Assembly (NCBI RefSeq): GCF_051535235.1
Contig: NZ_JBPPLZ010000005.1
Location: 186,001-250,000 of the forward strand
From: Nitrobacter sp051535235
GTDB lineage: Bacteria > Pseudomonadota > Alphaproteobacteria > Rhizobiales > Xanthobacteraceae
Direction: 5' to 3'
DNA: 64,000 bases
A program made the translations under genes and the position numbers. Below are positions 10,336-19,838 of the stretch, piece by piece; positions within the stretch are counted from its first letter, which is position 1, and every line of letters begins with the position of its first letter. Below the pieces are notes generated by a model. That model saw nothing but the letters and a program-made list of their open reading frames with translations. It had not been told where the DNA came from and made no database searches.

Positions 10336-11598
10336 ATGACCGACGCGAGCGTGGACGGGTGGGTGTCGCAAACCCATCGGCCGATGGGGTTTCCTGAGTT
10401 CATCGCCATCGTCGCCGGCATCATGGCGCTGAACCCGATCGCGACCGACATGATGCTGCCGGCGATGCCGGATGTGCGCGCCGCTTACGGAATCGCCAAT
10501 CCCAATCACGTCCAGGCGGTGATCTCGGTGTATCTGGCCGGTTTCGGTGGCGGCCAGTTCATCATGGGGCCGCTGTCGGACCGCTTCGGCCGCCGCCCGG
10601 TCCTGATCGGCGGAATGCTGCTCTACAGCGCCGCGGGCGTTTTGTCGGTGATCGCGCCGTCGTTCGGAATGATGATGCTGGCGCGCGTGCTGCAGGGCAT
10701 CGGAAGCTCGGCCGCCCGCGTCATCGCCACCTCGATCGTGCGCGACTGCTACACCGGACGGCGGATGGCGAGCGTGCTGTCGCTGGCGATGATGATCTTT
10801 ATCTCGGTGCCCGTCCTTGCGCCCTCGATCGGCCAGGCGATCCTGCTGTTTTCGGCATGGCGCGGCATCTTCGTGGTGCTCACGGTCTACGGCCTGCTTG
10901 CTCTGCTGTGGTGCGCGATCCGACTCCCCGAAACTTTGCCGCCGGCGGAACGCAAGCCGCTGACCGCCTCAAGCGTCTTCGACGCGTTTCGCCAGACCAT
11001 CACCAACCGGCAGACCATCGGCTACGCGCTCGCCGCCGGCGGCATCCAGAGCGTGCTGTTCGCCTACGTGTTCTGTTCGCAACAGATCTTCACCGGAATC
11101 TATGGCCTCGGCGATTATTTTCCGCTCGCCTTCGCGGCGATCGCCGTCGGCATCGCCGCGGCGGGTCTCTTGAACTCGCGCATCGTCGGCCGGTTCGGCA
11201 TGCGGGTGATTTCGCACGGCGCGCTCACGGGATCAGTGGTGATCTCGATGCTGATACTGCTCGCGGCATGGCAGGGTTGGCTGTCGTTTCCGGTCTACAT
11301 GGTGCTGGCGATCGGCACCATGTTCGCATTCGGGCTGATGTTCTCCAATTTCACCGCGCTCGCCATGGAACCGCAGGGCCACATCGCCGGGACCGCCTCC
11401 TCGCTGTTCGGCTCCATCACCACCCTGATCGGCAGCGGCGTCGGCGCGCTGATCGGACAGGATTTCAACGGCACCATGCTGCCGTTCGCGACCGGCGCGT
11501 TCCTGTGCACGCTTGCCGCTCTCGCGGTCGTGCTCGTGGTGGAGCGCGGACGGCTGTTCGTGCCGCATAATGCGGTGGTCCAGACACCGCCGCGTTAA
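10336..11598 (+). CDS. Bcr/CflA-family MFS drug exporter
   Basis: A 420-residue inner-membrane protein with about 12 hydrophobic segments. The motif between helices 2 and 3 is GPLSDRFGRRPVLIGG, and TDMMLPAMPDVRAAYG before helix 2 is characteristic of the Bcr/CflA subfamily, drug:proton antiporters related to bicyclomycin and chloramphenicol exporters. The substrate cannot be told from sequence. The start at ATG 10336 has a weak ribosome site; ATG 10384, closer to the first helix, is an alternative. No regulator is adjacent. Confidence 0.9.
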   Translation: MTDASVDGWVSQTHRPMGFPEFIAIVAGIMALNPIATDMMLPAMPDVRAAYGIANPNHVQAVISVYLAGFGGGQFIMGPLSDRFGRRPVLIGGMLLYSAAGVLSVIAPSFGMMMLARVLQGIGSSAARVIATSIVRDCYTGRRMASVLSLAMMIFISVPVLAPSIGQAILLFSAWRGIFVVLTVYGLLALLWCAIRLPETLPPAERKPLTASSVFDAFRQTITNRQTIGYALAAGGIQSVLFAYVFCSQQIFTGIYGLGDYFPLAFAAIAVGIAAAGLLNSRIVGRFGMRVISHGALTGSVVISMLILLAAWQGWLSFPVYMVLAIGTMFAFGLMFSNFTALAMEPQGHIAGTASSLFGSITTLIGSGVGALIGQDFNGTMLPFATGAFLCTLAALAVVLVVERGRLFVPHNAVVQTPPR

Positions 11599-11673
11599 CC
11601 CTGTCGCCAACAATCGCCTGCGTCCATCGTCGTCGTTTCGGCGTCATTGCGGTTTTTCGCGTTACATCCTCGC

Positions 11674-13041
11674 ATGGACATCGACCGCCGCCATATCCTC
11701 GGAGCTTCCGCCGCGGGCGTCGCCGGCGTGCTGGCGATGCCGGCAGACACCGCGCGCGCCGCCCCGCTGACGTCGACGCTCGGGCGCGACGTCTCCCATT
11801 ACGGCGTGCGGCCGAATTCACCGGACGACCAGACCCACGCGCTGCAACGGGCGATCGACGAGGCGGCCCGCGCCAACGCGCCGCTCGCGCTGCCGCCCGG
11901 CGTCTATCGCACCGGACCGCTGCAACTCGCCAACGGCTCGCAACTCATCGGCGCGCGCGGCGCAACCACAATGATGTTTACCGGCGGGGCATCGCTGCTC
12001 ACGAGTGAGGGCGCCGACCATATCGGGCTCGTCAACCTCACGCTTGCCGGCGGCGGCATTCCCCTCCCCGAACGGCGCGGCCTCGTCCATTGCCTTGGCG
12101 GGCACGACCTGAGGATTCTGGATTGCGAAATCACCGGCAGCGGCCGCAACGCAATCTGGCTTGAGAACGCCGCGGGCGAGATCAGCGGCAATGTCATCGA
12201 GAAAACCGCGACCACCGCGATCGTCTCGTTCGACGCGCTCGGGCTGACGGTGACGCGCAACACCATTCTGGAGACAAACGACAACGGCATCGAGATCCTG
12301 CGCACGGCGATCGGCGACGACGGCTCGATCGTCACCGGCAACCGCATCGCACATATCAAGGCCGGCGCCGGCGGCTCCGGCCAGCACGGCAACGCCATCA
12401 ATGCCTTCCGCGCCGGCAATGTCATCGTCAACGGCAACCGCATCAGCGATTGCGACTACTCGGCCGTGCGCGGCAACTCCGCCTCCAACATCCAGATCAC
12501 CGGCAACAGCGTCAGCGGCGTGCGCGAAGTGGCGCTGTATTCCGAGTTCGCCTTCGAGGGCGCGGTAATCGCCAACAACACCGTGGACGGCGCGGCGGTC
12601 GGGGTCTCCGTCTGCAACTTCAATGAGGGCGGCAGGCTCGCGGTCGTCCAGGGCAACATCATCCGCAACCTGTTGCCGAAGCGCCCGATCGGCACCGCGC
12701 CGGACGACGACGCCGGCATCGGCATCTATGTCGAAGCTGATACGTCGGTCACCGGCAATGTGATCGAGAACGCGCCGTCGTTCGGTATCATGGCCGGCTG
12801 GGGCAAGTATCTGCGCGACGTCGCGATCACGGGCAACGTCATCCGCAAAGCCTTCATCGGCATCGGCGTTTCGGTCGTGGACGGCGCCGGCACGGCGCTG
12901 GTGAGCAACAACGTGATTTCGGATACGCCGCGCGGCGCGGTGGTCGGCCTCGACCACGCCAGGCCGATGACACCGGACCTTGCCGCCGATGGCGCTGCCA
13001 AATACGCGCAGATCGCGATCAATGCCAACCTGGTGCGTTGA
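11674..13041 (+). CDS. Tat-exported parallel beta-helix repeat protein (TIGR03808-like)
   Basis: The N-terminus MDIDRRHILGASAAGVAGVL is a twin-arginine signal followed by a cut site near ARAAP. The mature protein (residues 35-455) is a right-handed beta-helix with repeated NxI/V-x-G-N steps such as VTRNTILETNDNGIEI and IQITGNSVSGVREVALYS, as in pectate-lyase-like folds. This matches the uncharacterised Tat-translocated repeat family TIGR03808 as I remember it. ATG 11674 was chosen because the signal begins there. The convergent gene at 13116-13634 looks like its usual genomic partner. Binding or cleavage of a polysaccharide is plausible but unproven. Confidence 0.82.
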   Translation: MDIDRRHILGASAAGVAGVLAMPADTARAAPLTSTLGRDVSHYGVRPNSPDDQTHALQRAIDEAARANAPLALPPGVYRTGPLQLANGSQLIGARGATTMMFTGGASLLTSEGADHIGLVNLTLAGGGIPLPERRGLVHCLGGHDLRILDCEITGSGRNAIWLENAAGEISGNVIEKTATTAIVSFDALGLTVTRNTILETNDNGIEILRTAIGDDGSIVTGNRIAHIKAGAGGSGQHGNAINAFRAGNVIVNGNRISDCDYSAVRGNSASNIQITGNSVSGVREVALYSEFAFEGAVIANNTVDGAAVGVSVCNFNEGGRLAVVQGNIIRNLLPKRPIGTAPDDDAGIGIYVEADTSVTGNVIENAPSFGIMAGWGKYLRDVAITGNVIRKAFIGIGVSVVDGAGTALVSNNVISDTPRGAVVGLDHARPMTPDLAADGAAKYAQIAINANLVR

Positions 13042-13115
13042 ATTCAGGCCGGCTCGCGTCCCGCGAGCGTCCCGGAGGCAGGCTCTCGATTATGAACGTC
13101 CCATCGAAGCGGCCG

Positions 13116-13634
13116 CTACAGGGCGTTATAGCGCAGCATCGGATAGCGTTCCTGGAAAGTAAGCTGGCCCGGCACGATAGCCGCCGACATTGCGGCGCTC
13201 GATGCCGTTTGCTCTTCCGCCGGTGCGTCGTCGTTCGCCTCGACCAACGTATCCTCAGGCAGTGACACGATCGACGCCAGCGCCGCATGCACGGCCGCGG
13301 TTCCGCACTGCCGGGCCGTCGATGGTCCGGTCTCGTCCTGCGTTATGGCAGAGGTCTCCGCGGGCCGGTCGAGGGGCGACCGATCGATCGCCTGATTGTC
13401 AGGCGTCGCCTCGCGCCGTGCCAGCGCTCGCCAGGTTTCGACGGCAGCCTTCGCCTCAAGGATGTTTTCCATGAAGGCGTGCTCGGAATGGAAGCGGCGC
13501 CACCGTCCGCTTTCATAAAGTTCGATGAGATAGTCGAGCCGCTGTTCGGCGATCCTGCACCAGCGATCGAGGATGTGCTGAGCGTAATCCTGAACGTGCC
13601 TTCGGGCGAGGCCGGCGTCGCTTCGTTGAGTCAT
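13116..13634 (-). CDS. TIGR03809-like conserved protein of unknown function
   Basis: The 172-residue product starts MTQRSDAGLARRHVQDYAQH and has a helical, aromatic-rich first half (ILDRWCRIAEQRLDYLIELYESGRWRRFH, then EAKAAVETWRALARRE) followed by an acidic, low-complexity second half. The first 80 residues resemble the TIGR03809 family that occurs beside TIGR03808 genes in Bradyrhizobium and Rhodopseudomonas; here it is convergent with that partner. The minus-strand frame is open further upstream to 13919, but only the part from ATG 13634 has protein-like composition. No signal peptide. Function unknown. Confidence 0.72.
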   Translation of the reverse strand: MTQRSDAGLARRHVQDYAQHILDRWCRIAEQRLDYLIELYESGRWRRFHSEHAFMENILEAKAAVETWRALARREATPDNQAIDRSPLDRPAETSAITQDETGPSTARQCGTAAVHAALASIVSLPEDTLVEANDDAPAEEQTASSAAMSAAIVPGQLTFQERYPMLRYNAL

Positions 13635-13817
13635 GGGACAGTCCGCAAGGAGGAGAACGGACGCAGACGCAACGAACGAATCATTCAAGCAATTGCTGGA
13701 TATTCTGTGGAAAACTTTGGCGAAGTCCAGCACTTTGTGGCACGAATATGACGCCGCTCGCACGGGTTTCCACGGATGCGGCTGTCGCTGCGATTCAGAA
13801 GGTCCCTGAAACGAAGA

Positions 13818-13847
13818 GACCCGCCCGGGGGGACAACCGGGCGGGTC
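13818..13847 (-). terminator. GC-rich hairpin downstream of the subtilase gene
   Basis: Bases 13818-13828 and 13837-13847 form a perfect 11-bp stem with an 8-base loop. On the minus strand it lies about 145 bases after the protease stop and is followed by tcttcgtttc, so it may end the sigma / anti-sigma / protease transcript. Elsewhere the 356-base gap 13635-13990 shows no gene. Confidence 0.6.
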
Positions 13848-13990
13848 AAGCCATATGGGCGCTGGGGTGGATGGGCGCTCGCGCCTGATATAGCCTCGGG
13901 GGAGTTTTGGCTCCCACATTGCTTGTGTCGTCGCGCCCGCGAAAAACGTTCAAGGCGGCCCTGAATTTTTTAACGGTCTGGAAAGACTGA

Positions 13991-15865
13991 TTATTTCGCG
14001 GAAGGAGCCGCCGCCGGCGGGTCCATGTTTGCGGGCGCGGGTAACGGTTCGCCCGCAGCGGTCGCGGGGTCCGCCTCGCCGGACGTCGCCGCGGGGGTAT
14101 CGGATGCGGCAACGGCCGGCGCCGGATTGGATACGGCGATGACCGGCGCAGTTCCGTCCGCGGCAGAGACAGCGCCATCTGGCACGGCCTTCACGGCGTC
14201 GTACCCGTTCGCCTCGCCGGCCCCGAACAGATCATCGCGGCCCGGCGCTCCGAGATCGCGGGCGCTGGTCGTCAGGATAGCGCGAACGTCGGCCGGCTTC
14301 AGCGCCGGATTGCGCTCCAGCACCAACGCCGCGAGGCCGCTGACATAGGCGGCGGAGAACGAGGTGCCCGACGTCATCTGGTATTTTCCGCCCGGCGCGG
14401 GAAGAAAGATATCGACGCCGGGAGCCGCGACCGCGATATGGCTGCCGCGGTTGGAAGCGGCAAACAGTCGGTCGTCGACATCGGTCGCGCTGACCGCGAT
14501 CACACCGGCGTCGGCGGCCGGATAAAGCGGCGGCGATTTCGGACCGGCATTGCCGCTTGCGGCCACCATGATGATGCCCTTTGCCGCCACGGCCGCGATG
14601 CCGCGCGAGACCAGCGCATCCTTCGGGCCGGCAAAGCTCATGTTGACGACCTGCGCCCCGTGAGCCGCCGCATAGTCCAGACTCCTGAGGATCGTGAACG
14701 ACGTGCTCTCGGCCGCGCCCTGCGTCACGCCGAAAGCGCGGATCGCGAGAATTCTGGCGGCTGGCGCACTCCCCATCAGCCGCGCATGGGCGACGATCGC
14801 GCCGGCGATGCCGGTGCCGTGCACATGCGGCCCGTCCCTGGCATCGAGCGCATCGAAACTCCCGGCGATCGAGCCGGCCAGTTCGGGGTGATCGGCATCG
14901 ATCGCGGAATCGATCACGGCGACGACGACGCCTTTGCCGTGTGCCAGCGTATGGGCTTCCGGAAGCCTCAGCTTTGCCAGCGCATATTGCGCGGGATCGC
15001 CTTCGGCGACCGCGGCCGTTGTCCTCTGGTCCTGCAGGACGTAACGGAAATTCGGCTGCACCGCGCGGACGGCTGCATCGGCGCGCAGCTCAGTCTGGAC
15101 CTGCTCGACCGGACGCTGGCCGACGATGCGGAACAGGCTGACCGTGCTGCCGGTCAGCGGAAAATCCTGGGAGTTGATACGTTGGAGCCGGTGCCTTCGC
15201 GCCAACGCGGCGAGTTGCGCATCGGGCATGGCGGCGGTTTCGGCGACGATCTGGCCGGGCAGATAGTTGCGCGACGCAGCAGCTTGCCCCGCACTCCGGC
15301 GAGGTCCGCTGTTCTGATCCGCCGGCGGCGGACCATTGCCTCCGGGGTCGGCAACGAACGGACGGCCGTTGCATTCGCCGCTCATCACGCCGTCGCCGCG
15401 CGCACAAACCGGATAGGTGTTGGACGCGTAGCGGATATAGGAGATGCCTGACGCGGTGACGGCGGTGACCGGTTTTCGCGGTTTCGGCTCGCGGTCAACG
15501 GTCTTGCGGCGCAGCGGACGCGACCGCTCGCCGTCGTTCACCGGGACGTCCTCGCGTTCGATGACACGATAAGGAGCTTCGACATAGGGAGCTTCGATCA
15601 CACCCAGCGGCAGTCCATAACCCAAACCGCCATAACCCAGCCCGATGCCACGATGGCCCCAGCCCGGATGGTAGCCGCCACCCATCCCGCCGCGTCCGGC
15701 CGTCACGCCGCCGCGCGATCCGAACGCCGAAGAGCCTCTGGATCCTCCTTGCGTGAGGGTTTGCGCGTGAACCGTGGGAGCGTCGAATCCGGCGATCCCG
15801 CACAGACCCGTCAAGGCGGCGAGCACGGCGCTCCATCTCGTCATGCTCGTCGCGCGCCGACGCAT
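13991..15865 (-). CDS. exported S8 (subtilisin-like) serine protease
   Basis: The 624-residue protein has a signal peptide (about residues 1-35, ending VHAQT), a Gly-rich and basic linker, a propeptide-like module (about 195-275, GQIVAETAAMPDAQLAAL to VRAVQPNFRYVLQ), and the peptidase domain with Asp319 (VVAVIDSAIDADHP), His349 (HVHGTGIAG) and Ser502 (SGTSFSAAYVSG). A Pro/Ala-rich tail of about 60 residues follows. It is therefore probably an active secreted or periplasmic protease. It starts 9 bases after the anti-sigma stop, so it belongs to the same operon and may be both output and input of that sigma system. A second start at ATG 15844 is possible. Confidence 0.93.
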   Translation of the reverse strand: MRRRATSMTRWSAVLAALTGLCGIAGFDAPTVHAQTLTQGGSRGSSAFGSRGGVTAGRGGMGGGYHPGWGHRGIGLGYGGLGYGLPLGVIEAPYVEAPYRVIEREDVPVNDGERSRPLRRKTVDREPKPRKPVTAVTASGISYIRYASNTYPVCARGDGVMSGECNGRPFVADPGGNGPPPADQNSGPRRSAGQAAASRNYLPGQIVAETAAMPDAQLAALARRHRLQRINSQDFPLTGSTVSLFRIVGQRPVEQVQTELRADAAVRAVQPNFRYVLQDQRTTAAVAEGDPAQYALAKLRLPEAHTLAHGKGVVVAVIDSAIDADHPELAGSIAGSFDALDARDGPHVHGTGIAGAIVAHARLMGSAPAARILAIRAFGVTQGAAESTSFTILRSLDYAAAHGAQVVNMSFAGPKDALVSRGIAAVAAKGIIMVAASGNAGPKSPPLYPAADAGVIAVSATDVDDRLFAASNRGSHIAVAAPGVDIFLPAPGGKYQMTSGTSFSAAYVSGLAALVLERNPALKPADVRAILTTSARDLGAPGRDDLFGAGEANGYDAVKAVPDGAVSAADGTAPVIAVSNPAPAVAASDTPAATSGEADPATAAGEPLPAPANMDPPAAAPSAK

Positions 15866-15874
15866 CGCCCGATC

Positions 15875-16570
15875 CTATTGAGCCGGAACGGCGAGATTGA
15901 CGATCTTCTCACTCTGAAGCCTGCTGATCAGGTCGCCTGAGTCCTTCGGCGCCTTGCCGTCGAAACGCAACTGGAACAGTCCGCCTCTGGATACCGAAAC
16001 GATCGTCGCCTGATAGGCATCGAGCAGCGCGCTGATATCCGACATGCGCGCGTCCGGTGCGAACCGCACCAGCACTTGCGGACTGGAGTCGGTGGCCAGC
16101 CCCCGGGTCAACGGCGTGTTTTCCGTCCGATGAGACGCGGTCTGGAACGAATGGCCTCCGTCCCTTGCCAGCATCGCGGCGATCACGCCGGCCTGAAGCA
16201 GGACGACGAGCCCGCCGATCGCACCGCTTGCGGCCAGCATGCGCGGCGAGAGTCCGGCAAAGAATTGCGAAATCCGCGCCGAGAGGCCGCGCGACATCGA
16301 AGCACTGCGCACCGGCTCGGCATCGATCGCGGCGAACAGCTTTTGCATCGGGCGAACAGACGGCGCGCCTAGACTTTCATTCAGCGAAATGGTTTCGACA
16401 TACTCCTGCTGGATGACCGAATACTGCTTCGCGAGCGCCGGATCCCGCGCCAGCGCCTGCTCGACCCGGCGCGCATCGCGGGCACTCAGCGTTCCGGCTG
16501 CGTGCCACGGCAGCAAGGCCTCGATGTCGTCGGGTCCAGCCTCCACGATCTTCTTGTTCGCCGCCATCAT
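15875..16570 (-). CDS. membrane anti-sigma factor with a subtilase-propeptide-like periplasmic domain
   Basis: The 231-residue product starts at ATG 16570, overlapping the sigma stop by ATGA. An N-terminal cytoplasmic region (DDIEALLPWHAAGTLSARDARRVE) is typical of anti-sigma domains without zinc ligands. One membrane helix (LAASGAIGGLVVLLQAGVIA, about 117-136) is followed by a periplasmic domain of about 90 residues, VLVRFAPDARMSDISALLDA through GGLFQLRF to LISRLQSEKIVNLAVP. Its strand-helix-strand-strand-helix order resembles the propeptide module of the protease encoded next. It should hold the sigma factor at the membrane; the periplasmic domain may sense or inhibit the protease. Confidence 0.83.
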   Translation of the reverse strand: MMAANKKIVEAGPDDIEALLPWHAAGTLSARDARRVEQALARDPALAKQYSVIQQEYVETISLNESLGAPSVRPMQKLFAAIDAEPVRSASMSRGLSARISQFFAGLSPRMLAASGAIGGLVVLLQAGVIAAMLARDGGHSFQTASHRTENTPLTRGLATDSSPQVLVRFAPDARMSDISALLDAYQATIVSVSRGGLFQLRFDGKAPKDSGDLISRLQSEKIVNLAVPAQ

Positions 16571-17136
16571 GGCCAACCTCGTTCTATGCCGGCTGCCTTC
16601 AGCAGACCGGCAAGCTTTTTGCGCGCATAGAATAGCCGCGTCTTCACCGTGTTCTCGGGAATCCCGACGATCTCGGCGACCTCTTCCACCGATTTCTCGT
16701 GGTAATAGACAAGATCGACGATTTCCCGGTGTTCCGCCGAAAGCCGCGTCAGGCACTCACGCAATGCGTTACTCGTATCCTTCTTCTGGACCATCACCTC
16801 GGGATCGTCGGATTGATCCTCGATCGCGTTGGCGGTCTCATCGTCCAGCTCGGCATCCTTCCTGCGGCGCAGCGCCGACAGGGCCTTGAAGCGCGTAATG
16901 GCCAGCAACCATGTGGAGACGGCGGATCGGCCCTCGAACTTGCCGGCCTGGCGCCAGACGTCAAGAAAGACCTCGCTGATAAGATCTTCCGCGACCTGTT
17001 CGTTTCTCACGAGCCTCAGTCCAAAACGAAAGACTCTGACGTGGTGTCGCCCATACAGCACCTGCATGGCGAGGCGGTCGCCTTGAGCGATCCGGGCGAT
17101 CAGGGTCTCATCCGATGCCGCCTGTGCCGCGCTCAC
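16567..17136 (-). CDS. ECF-family RNA polymerase sigma factor
   Basis: With GTG 17136 as start the product has 189 residues, normal for ECF sigmas. Region 2 is visible in AMQVLYGRHHVRVFRFGLRL and AEDLISEVFLDVWRQAGKFEG with the STWLLAITRFKAL core; region 4 is LSAEHREIVDLVYYHEKSVEEVAEIVGIPENTVKTRLFYARKKL. The open frame runs on to 17349, but residues before the GTG are Cys/Trp-rich and unlike a sigma N-terminus. The three-gene order sigma, anti-sigma, protease is conserved by overlap and small spacing, so autoregulation is likely although I could not define the promoter. Confidence 0.92.
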   Translation of the reverse strand: MSAAQAASDETLIARIAQGDRLAMQVLYGRHHVRVFRFGLRLVRNEQVAEDLISEVFLDVWRQAGKFEGRSAVSTWLLAITRFKALSALRRRKDAELDDETANAIEDQSDDPEVMVQKKDTSNALRECLTRLSAEHREIVDLVYYHEKSVEEVAEIVGIPENTVKTRLFYARKKLAGLLKAAGIERGWP

Positions 17137-17693
17137 TGGCCGTCTCTCAGAATTGGTCGGCGTTGCAGGGCTAAAGGTTCGACTGACAAAGCAAATCTTC
17201 TCAAATTGTCGGCATCGGCCATCAGGCAGGCTTGTGGTCTGATCTGCATCCCGGTGCGGAAGGATTTTTGCAAATGCGAAGAACCACCAGCAATAAACAG
17301 GAGTCTGGCAGAGGATTTGAATCTTGTACGTCAGCGACGCGGGTAGCACTCCACCAAGGTTGAGCCTGAATCAGCGGAAAGGGCAAGGCACCCGGACCGC
17401 CATGCAAGAGGACCACGCTGTAAGGCCAGCCTGACAGCGGGCCGCGAGCCTCACCTCCGCCCCCGATGGATGAAAATTCCTCTGCAGAAATAACCTGTTA
17501 ACGATACCGTCGGGCGCCCCGCCGGCCAAAAGATACCAAACCTAAAGGCTTTTCCCGGTACACTCCTGTCAAGCTGCGGCGTCATCGACGGGCGCTTTTG
17601 ATCCACGCTTATACCCGTACCGTTCCGACCGCGATTCGGATCCAGGCGAGCAGAATGTCGCTGCGTACGATGTGGGAACTCTAGGATAGAGCC
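17137..17693. other. intergenic region between divergent sigma-factor and DUF2336 genes
   Basis: These 557 bases separate two genes read outward, so both promoters must lie here. Short frames (such as 17222-17416 on the minus strand) have no recognisable product. No tRNA or clear inverted repeat was found. Confidence 0.6.
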
Positions 17694-18803
17694 ATGGCTT
17701 CCAAATCGGCCGTCTCCTCCGCAAGTCTGCTTGACGAACTTCAGACTGTTCTCGCCCATGGCACCGTCGCGCGGCGGGTCGAAACGCTGCGGCGCGTCAC
17801 CGACCTGTTCCTGAACAACGCGGTCGACTATTCCGACGAACAGATCACAGTCTTTGACGACGTGTTCAATTGCCTGATCCGGCATATCGAGACCTCGGCG
17901 AAAGCACTGCTCGCCAGGCGGCTCGCTCCCGTTGCCAAGGCTCCGCCGCAGATCATTCACGCGCTGGCCTTCGACGATCTGATCGAAATCGCCGCGCCCG
18001 TGCTGTCGCTGTCCGAACGGCTCGGTGACGATGCGCTGGTCGAGAACGCCCGCAGCAAGAGCCAGGCGCATCTGCTGGCCATCTCGACGCGGAAAGTTTT
18101 GAGCGGAGCTGTCACCGACATTCTGGTAGAGCGAGGCAACGACGAGGTCGTCAAAAGCACCGTCAACAATCCGGGCGCGGAATTTTCCGAGCAAGGTTTC
18201 ACGCGGCTCGTCGCACGCGCCGAGGCCGACGACGACATCGCGATCTGCGTCGGGAAGCGGCGGCCGTCGATCCCGCGTCATCATTATCTGAAGCTGATCG
18301 CAAAGGCCTCCGCCTCGGTGAAGGCCCGTCTCGCCGCGGCCAACCCGGATCGGGTGAACGATGTTTCGGTCGCCGTCAGCGAAGTGGCACGGCGGGCACG
18401 TTCGGCGCCGGCGGCCATCAGCGAGGATACGACCATCGCGCACGGACTGGTCAGGTCTCTGTACGAAGACGGACGGCTCGATGAAAAAGAAGTCGCCTCA
18501 TTTGCGAAAGCCGGGAAGTTCGACGAAACCAACGCCGCCATCGCCTGCCTCGCCAAAGTCTCGGTCGCCGTCGCCGAGAAAATGATGATCGAATCCAAAA
18601 CCGAGGGCTTGCTCATTCTCGCGAAAGTCAGCGGGCTCTCCTGGTTGACCGTCAAGACCATCATCAACATGCGCAAGGATCTCACGGATATCGAGGTGAC
18701 GGATATCAACGCCACAGAGCAGACCTATGAACGTCTGCGCCCGTCCACGGCGCAGCAGGTGCTGCGTTTTCACCGGACGCAACAGGCGGCTGACGCCGGC
18801 TGA
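17694..18803 (+). CDS. DUF2336 domain protein
   Basis: The 369-residue soluble, mainly helical protein begins SLLDELQTVLAHGTVARRVE and continues in HEAT-like helices (LFLNNAVDYSDEQITVFDDV, IETSAKALLARRLAPVAKAP, VLSLSERLGDDALVENARSKS). This is the pattern of DUF2336, common in Rhizobiales and without a known reaction. The family composition fits a scaffold or signalling adaptor, but that is inference. ATG 17694 lies shortly after an ggatagagcc ribosome site. The long minus-strand frame beneath it is a shadow. Confidence 0.85.
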   Translation: MASKSAVSSASLLDELQTVLAHGTVARRVETLRRVTDLFLNNAVDYSDEQITVFDDVFNCLIRHIETSAKALLARRLAPVAKAPPQIIHALAFDDLIEIAAPVLSLSERLGDDALVENARSKSQAHLLAISTRKVLSGAVTDILVERGNDEVVKSTVNNPGAEFSEQGFTRLVARAEADDDIAICVGKRRPSIPRHHYLKLIAKASASVKARLAAANPDRVNDVSVAVSEVARRARSAPAAISEDTTIAHGLVRSLYEDGRLDEKEVASFAKAGKFDETNAAIACLAKVSVAVAEKMMIESKTEGLLILAKVSGLSWLTVKTIINMRKDLTDIEVTDINATEQTYERLRPSTAQQVLRFHRTQQAADAG

Positions 18804-18931
18804 CGTAAGCGGACCGGACGGGAATGCCATGGTTTCGCCACGGTCGTTGAAATTCCCTTTTTCTGCCCCGGTGTGGCCACGCCCGGCGTTTCTTTTGTCG
18901 ACCAATCGGCTGACAAAACGGGGAGATTGCC

Positions 18932-19642
18932 ATGAGCATCAAGGCCAGAGGACGCTCGGCGTTGATCATCGCAGCAGGGCTATGTTTGGGCTTCGCAGGG
19001 CCGATGCGCGCGACCGACAGCGCTGCGGAACCGGCCAGTCCGGCCTCCCACGCTGAAAGCGCCGGAGCGCCGGTCAAGCTCAGCACCAACCACAAGCCAC
19101 ACAAGCGGCACGCACGAACGCGGAAATCAACCAAGCCGGAAACGAAAGCCGATACGAAAGTTCACGCGGCGACAACCGCTCACGAGACGACAGCGGCTGA
19201 GGACAGCGACAAGCAGACGCCGCTGCCGCCGGCCGTCGCCGACGCAAACGCCAATGCCGAGATGCCCGGCGCCATCGAAGATTTGCCCAGGACCGAAGCG
19301 GGCGCGCTCGCCAGCAGTGCCGGCCAGATGCTGTCCGCCAATCAGGGAAATCCTGCGCCGCAAGCCGGCAATACGAACTCCGCGGCTGTCGCGGATATCG
19401 TTTCGCCCGACGAACTCAACGAAATCGACCGCGCCCTGATCGACGACAAACCGGCCGAAGCTCATCTCGCACTGGCGTCCATCGACGTCGCGCCGTCCGC
19501 GAGCAGTGCCGACACCGCTGCACAGGCGGTGACGGGAAGCGACAACACCACCTGGAACCATACCTCCCTGATCGGCAAGATCTTCATCGCCTTCGGCGGC
19601 CTGCTCACGCTCGGCTCCGCCGCGCGGATGTTCATGGCCTGA
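18932..19642 (+). CDS. exported or membrane-anchored Ala/Lys/His-rich protein of unknown function
   Basis: The 236-residue product has a signal-like N-terminus (ALIIAAGLCLGFAGPMRATD, residues 10-29), a basic NHKPHKRHARTRKSTKPETK stretch, a long Ala/Pro/Asp-rich region, and a C-terminal hydrophobic segment IGKIFIAFGGLLTLGSAARM that could anchor it. The middle has a conserved-looking SPDELNEIDRALIDDKP segment. I recognise no family. The ribosome site ggggagattgcc precedes ATG 18932, and a terminator follows at 19693-19726, so it is probably transcribed alone or with the DUF2336 gene. Confidence 0.75.
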   Translation: MSIKARGRSALIIAAGLCLGFAGPMRATDSAAEPASPASHAESAGAPVKLSTNHKPHKRHARTRKSTKPETKADTKVHAATTAHETTAAEDSDKQTPLPPAVADANANAEMPGAIEDLPRTEAGALASSAGQMLSANQGNPAPQAGNTNSAAVADIVSPDELNEIDRALIDDKPAEAHLALASIDVAPSASSADTAAQAVTGSDNTTWNHTSLIGKIFIAFGGLLTLGSAARMFMA

Positions 19643-19692
19643 TCCCGCGTCCGTGCCGCGCCGGAAGCCGGCCGATATTTCTGTTCTTCCGC

Positions 19693-19726
19693 CGCCGGTC
19701 CGTCGCTCTCGCCGGACCGGCGTTTT
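19693..19726 (+). terminator. intrinsic terminator after the 18932-19642 gene
   Basis: Bases 19693-19702 and 19713-19722 make a perfect 10-bp GC-rich stem with a 10-base loop, directly followed by TTTT at 19723-19726. It lies 51 bases after the stop codon and 113 bases before the enoyl-CoA hydratase gene. Confidence 0.8.
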
Positions 19727-19838
19727 GCATCCGCGCCACAGGTCGCGCAACGCAAAACGCAGCCTTGCGGCCTCGCCTGACCGCGGGCACATTGCCAACC
19801 GACACACATCCGGCGCGGCATGCAGCGGGAGAAGCGGG

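Noticed and set aside
17137..17693. possible tRNA or small RNA gene
   Set aside because: No cloverleaf, anticodon arm or terminator could be drawn.
17451..18443. 330-codon minus-strand frame over the DUF2336 gene
   Set aside because: Antisense shadow; the plus-strand protein has a clear domain.
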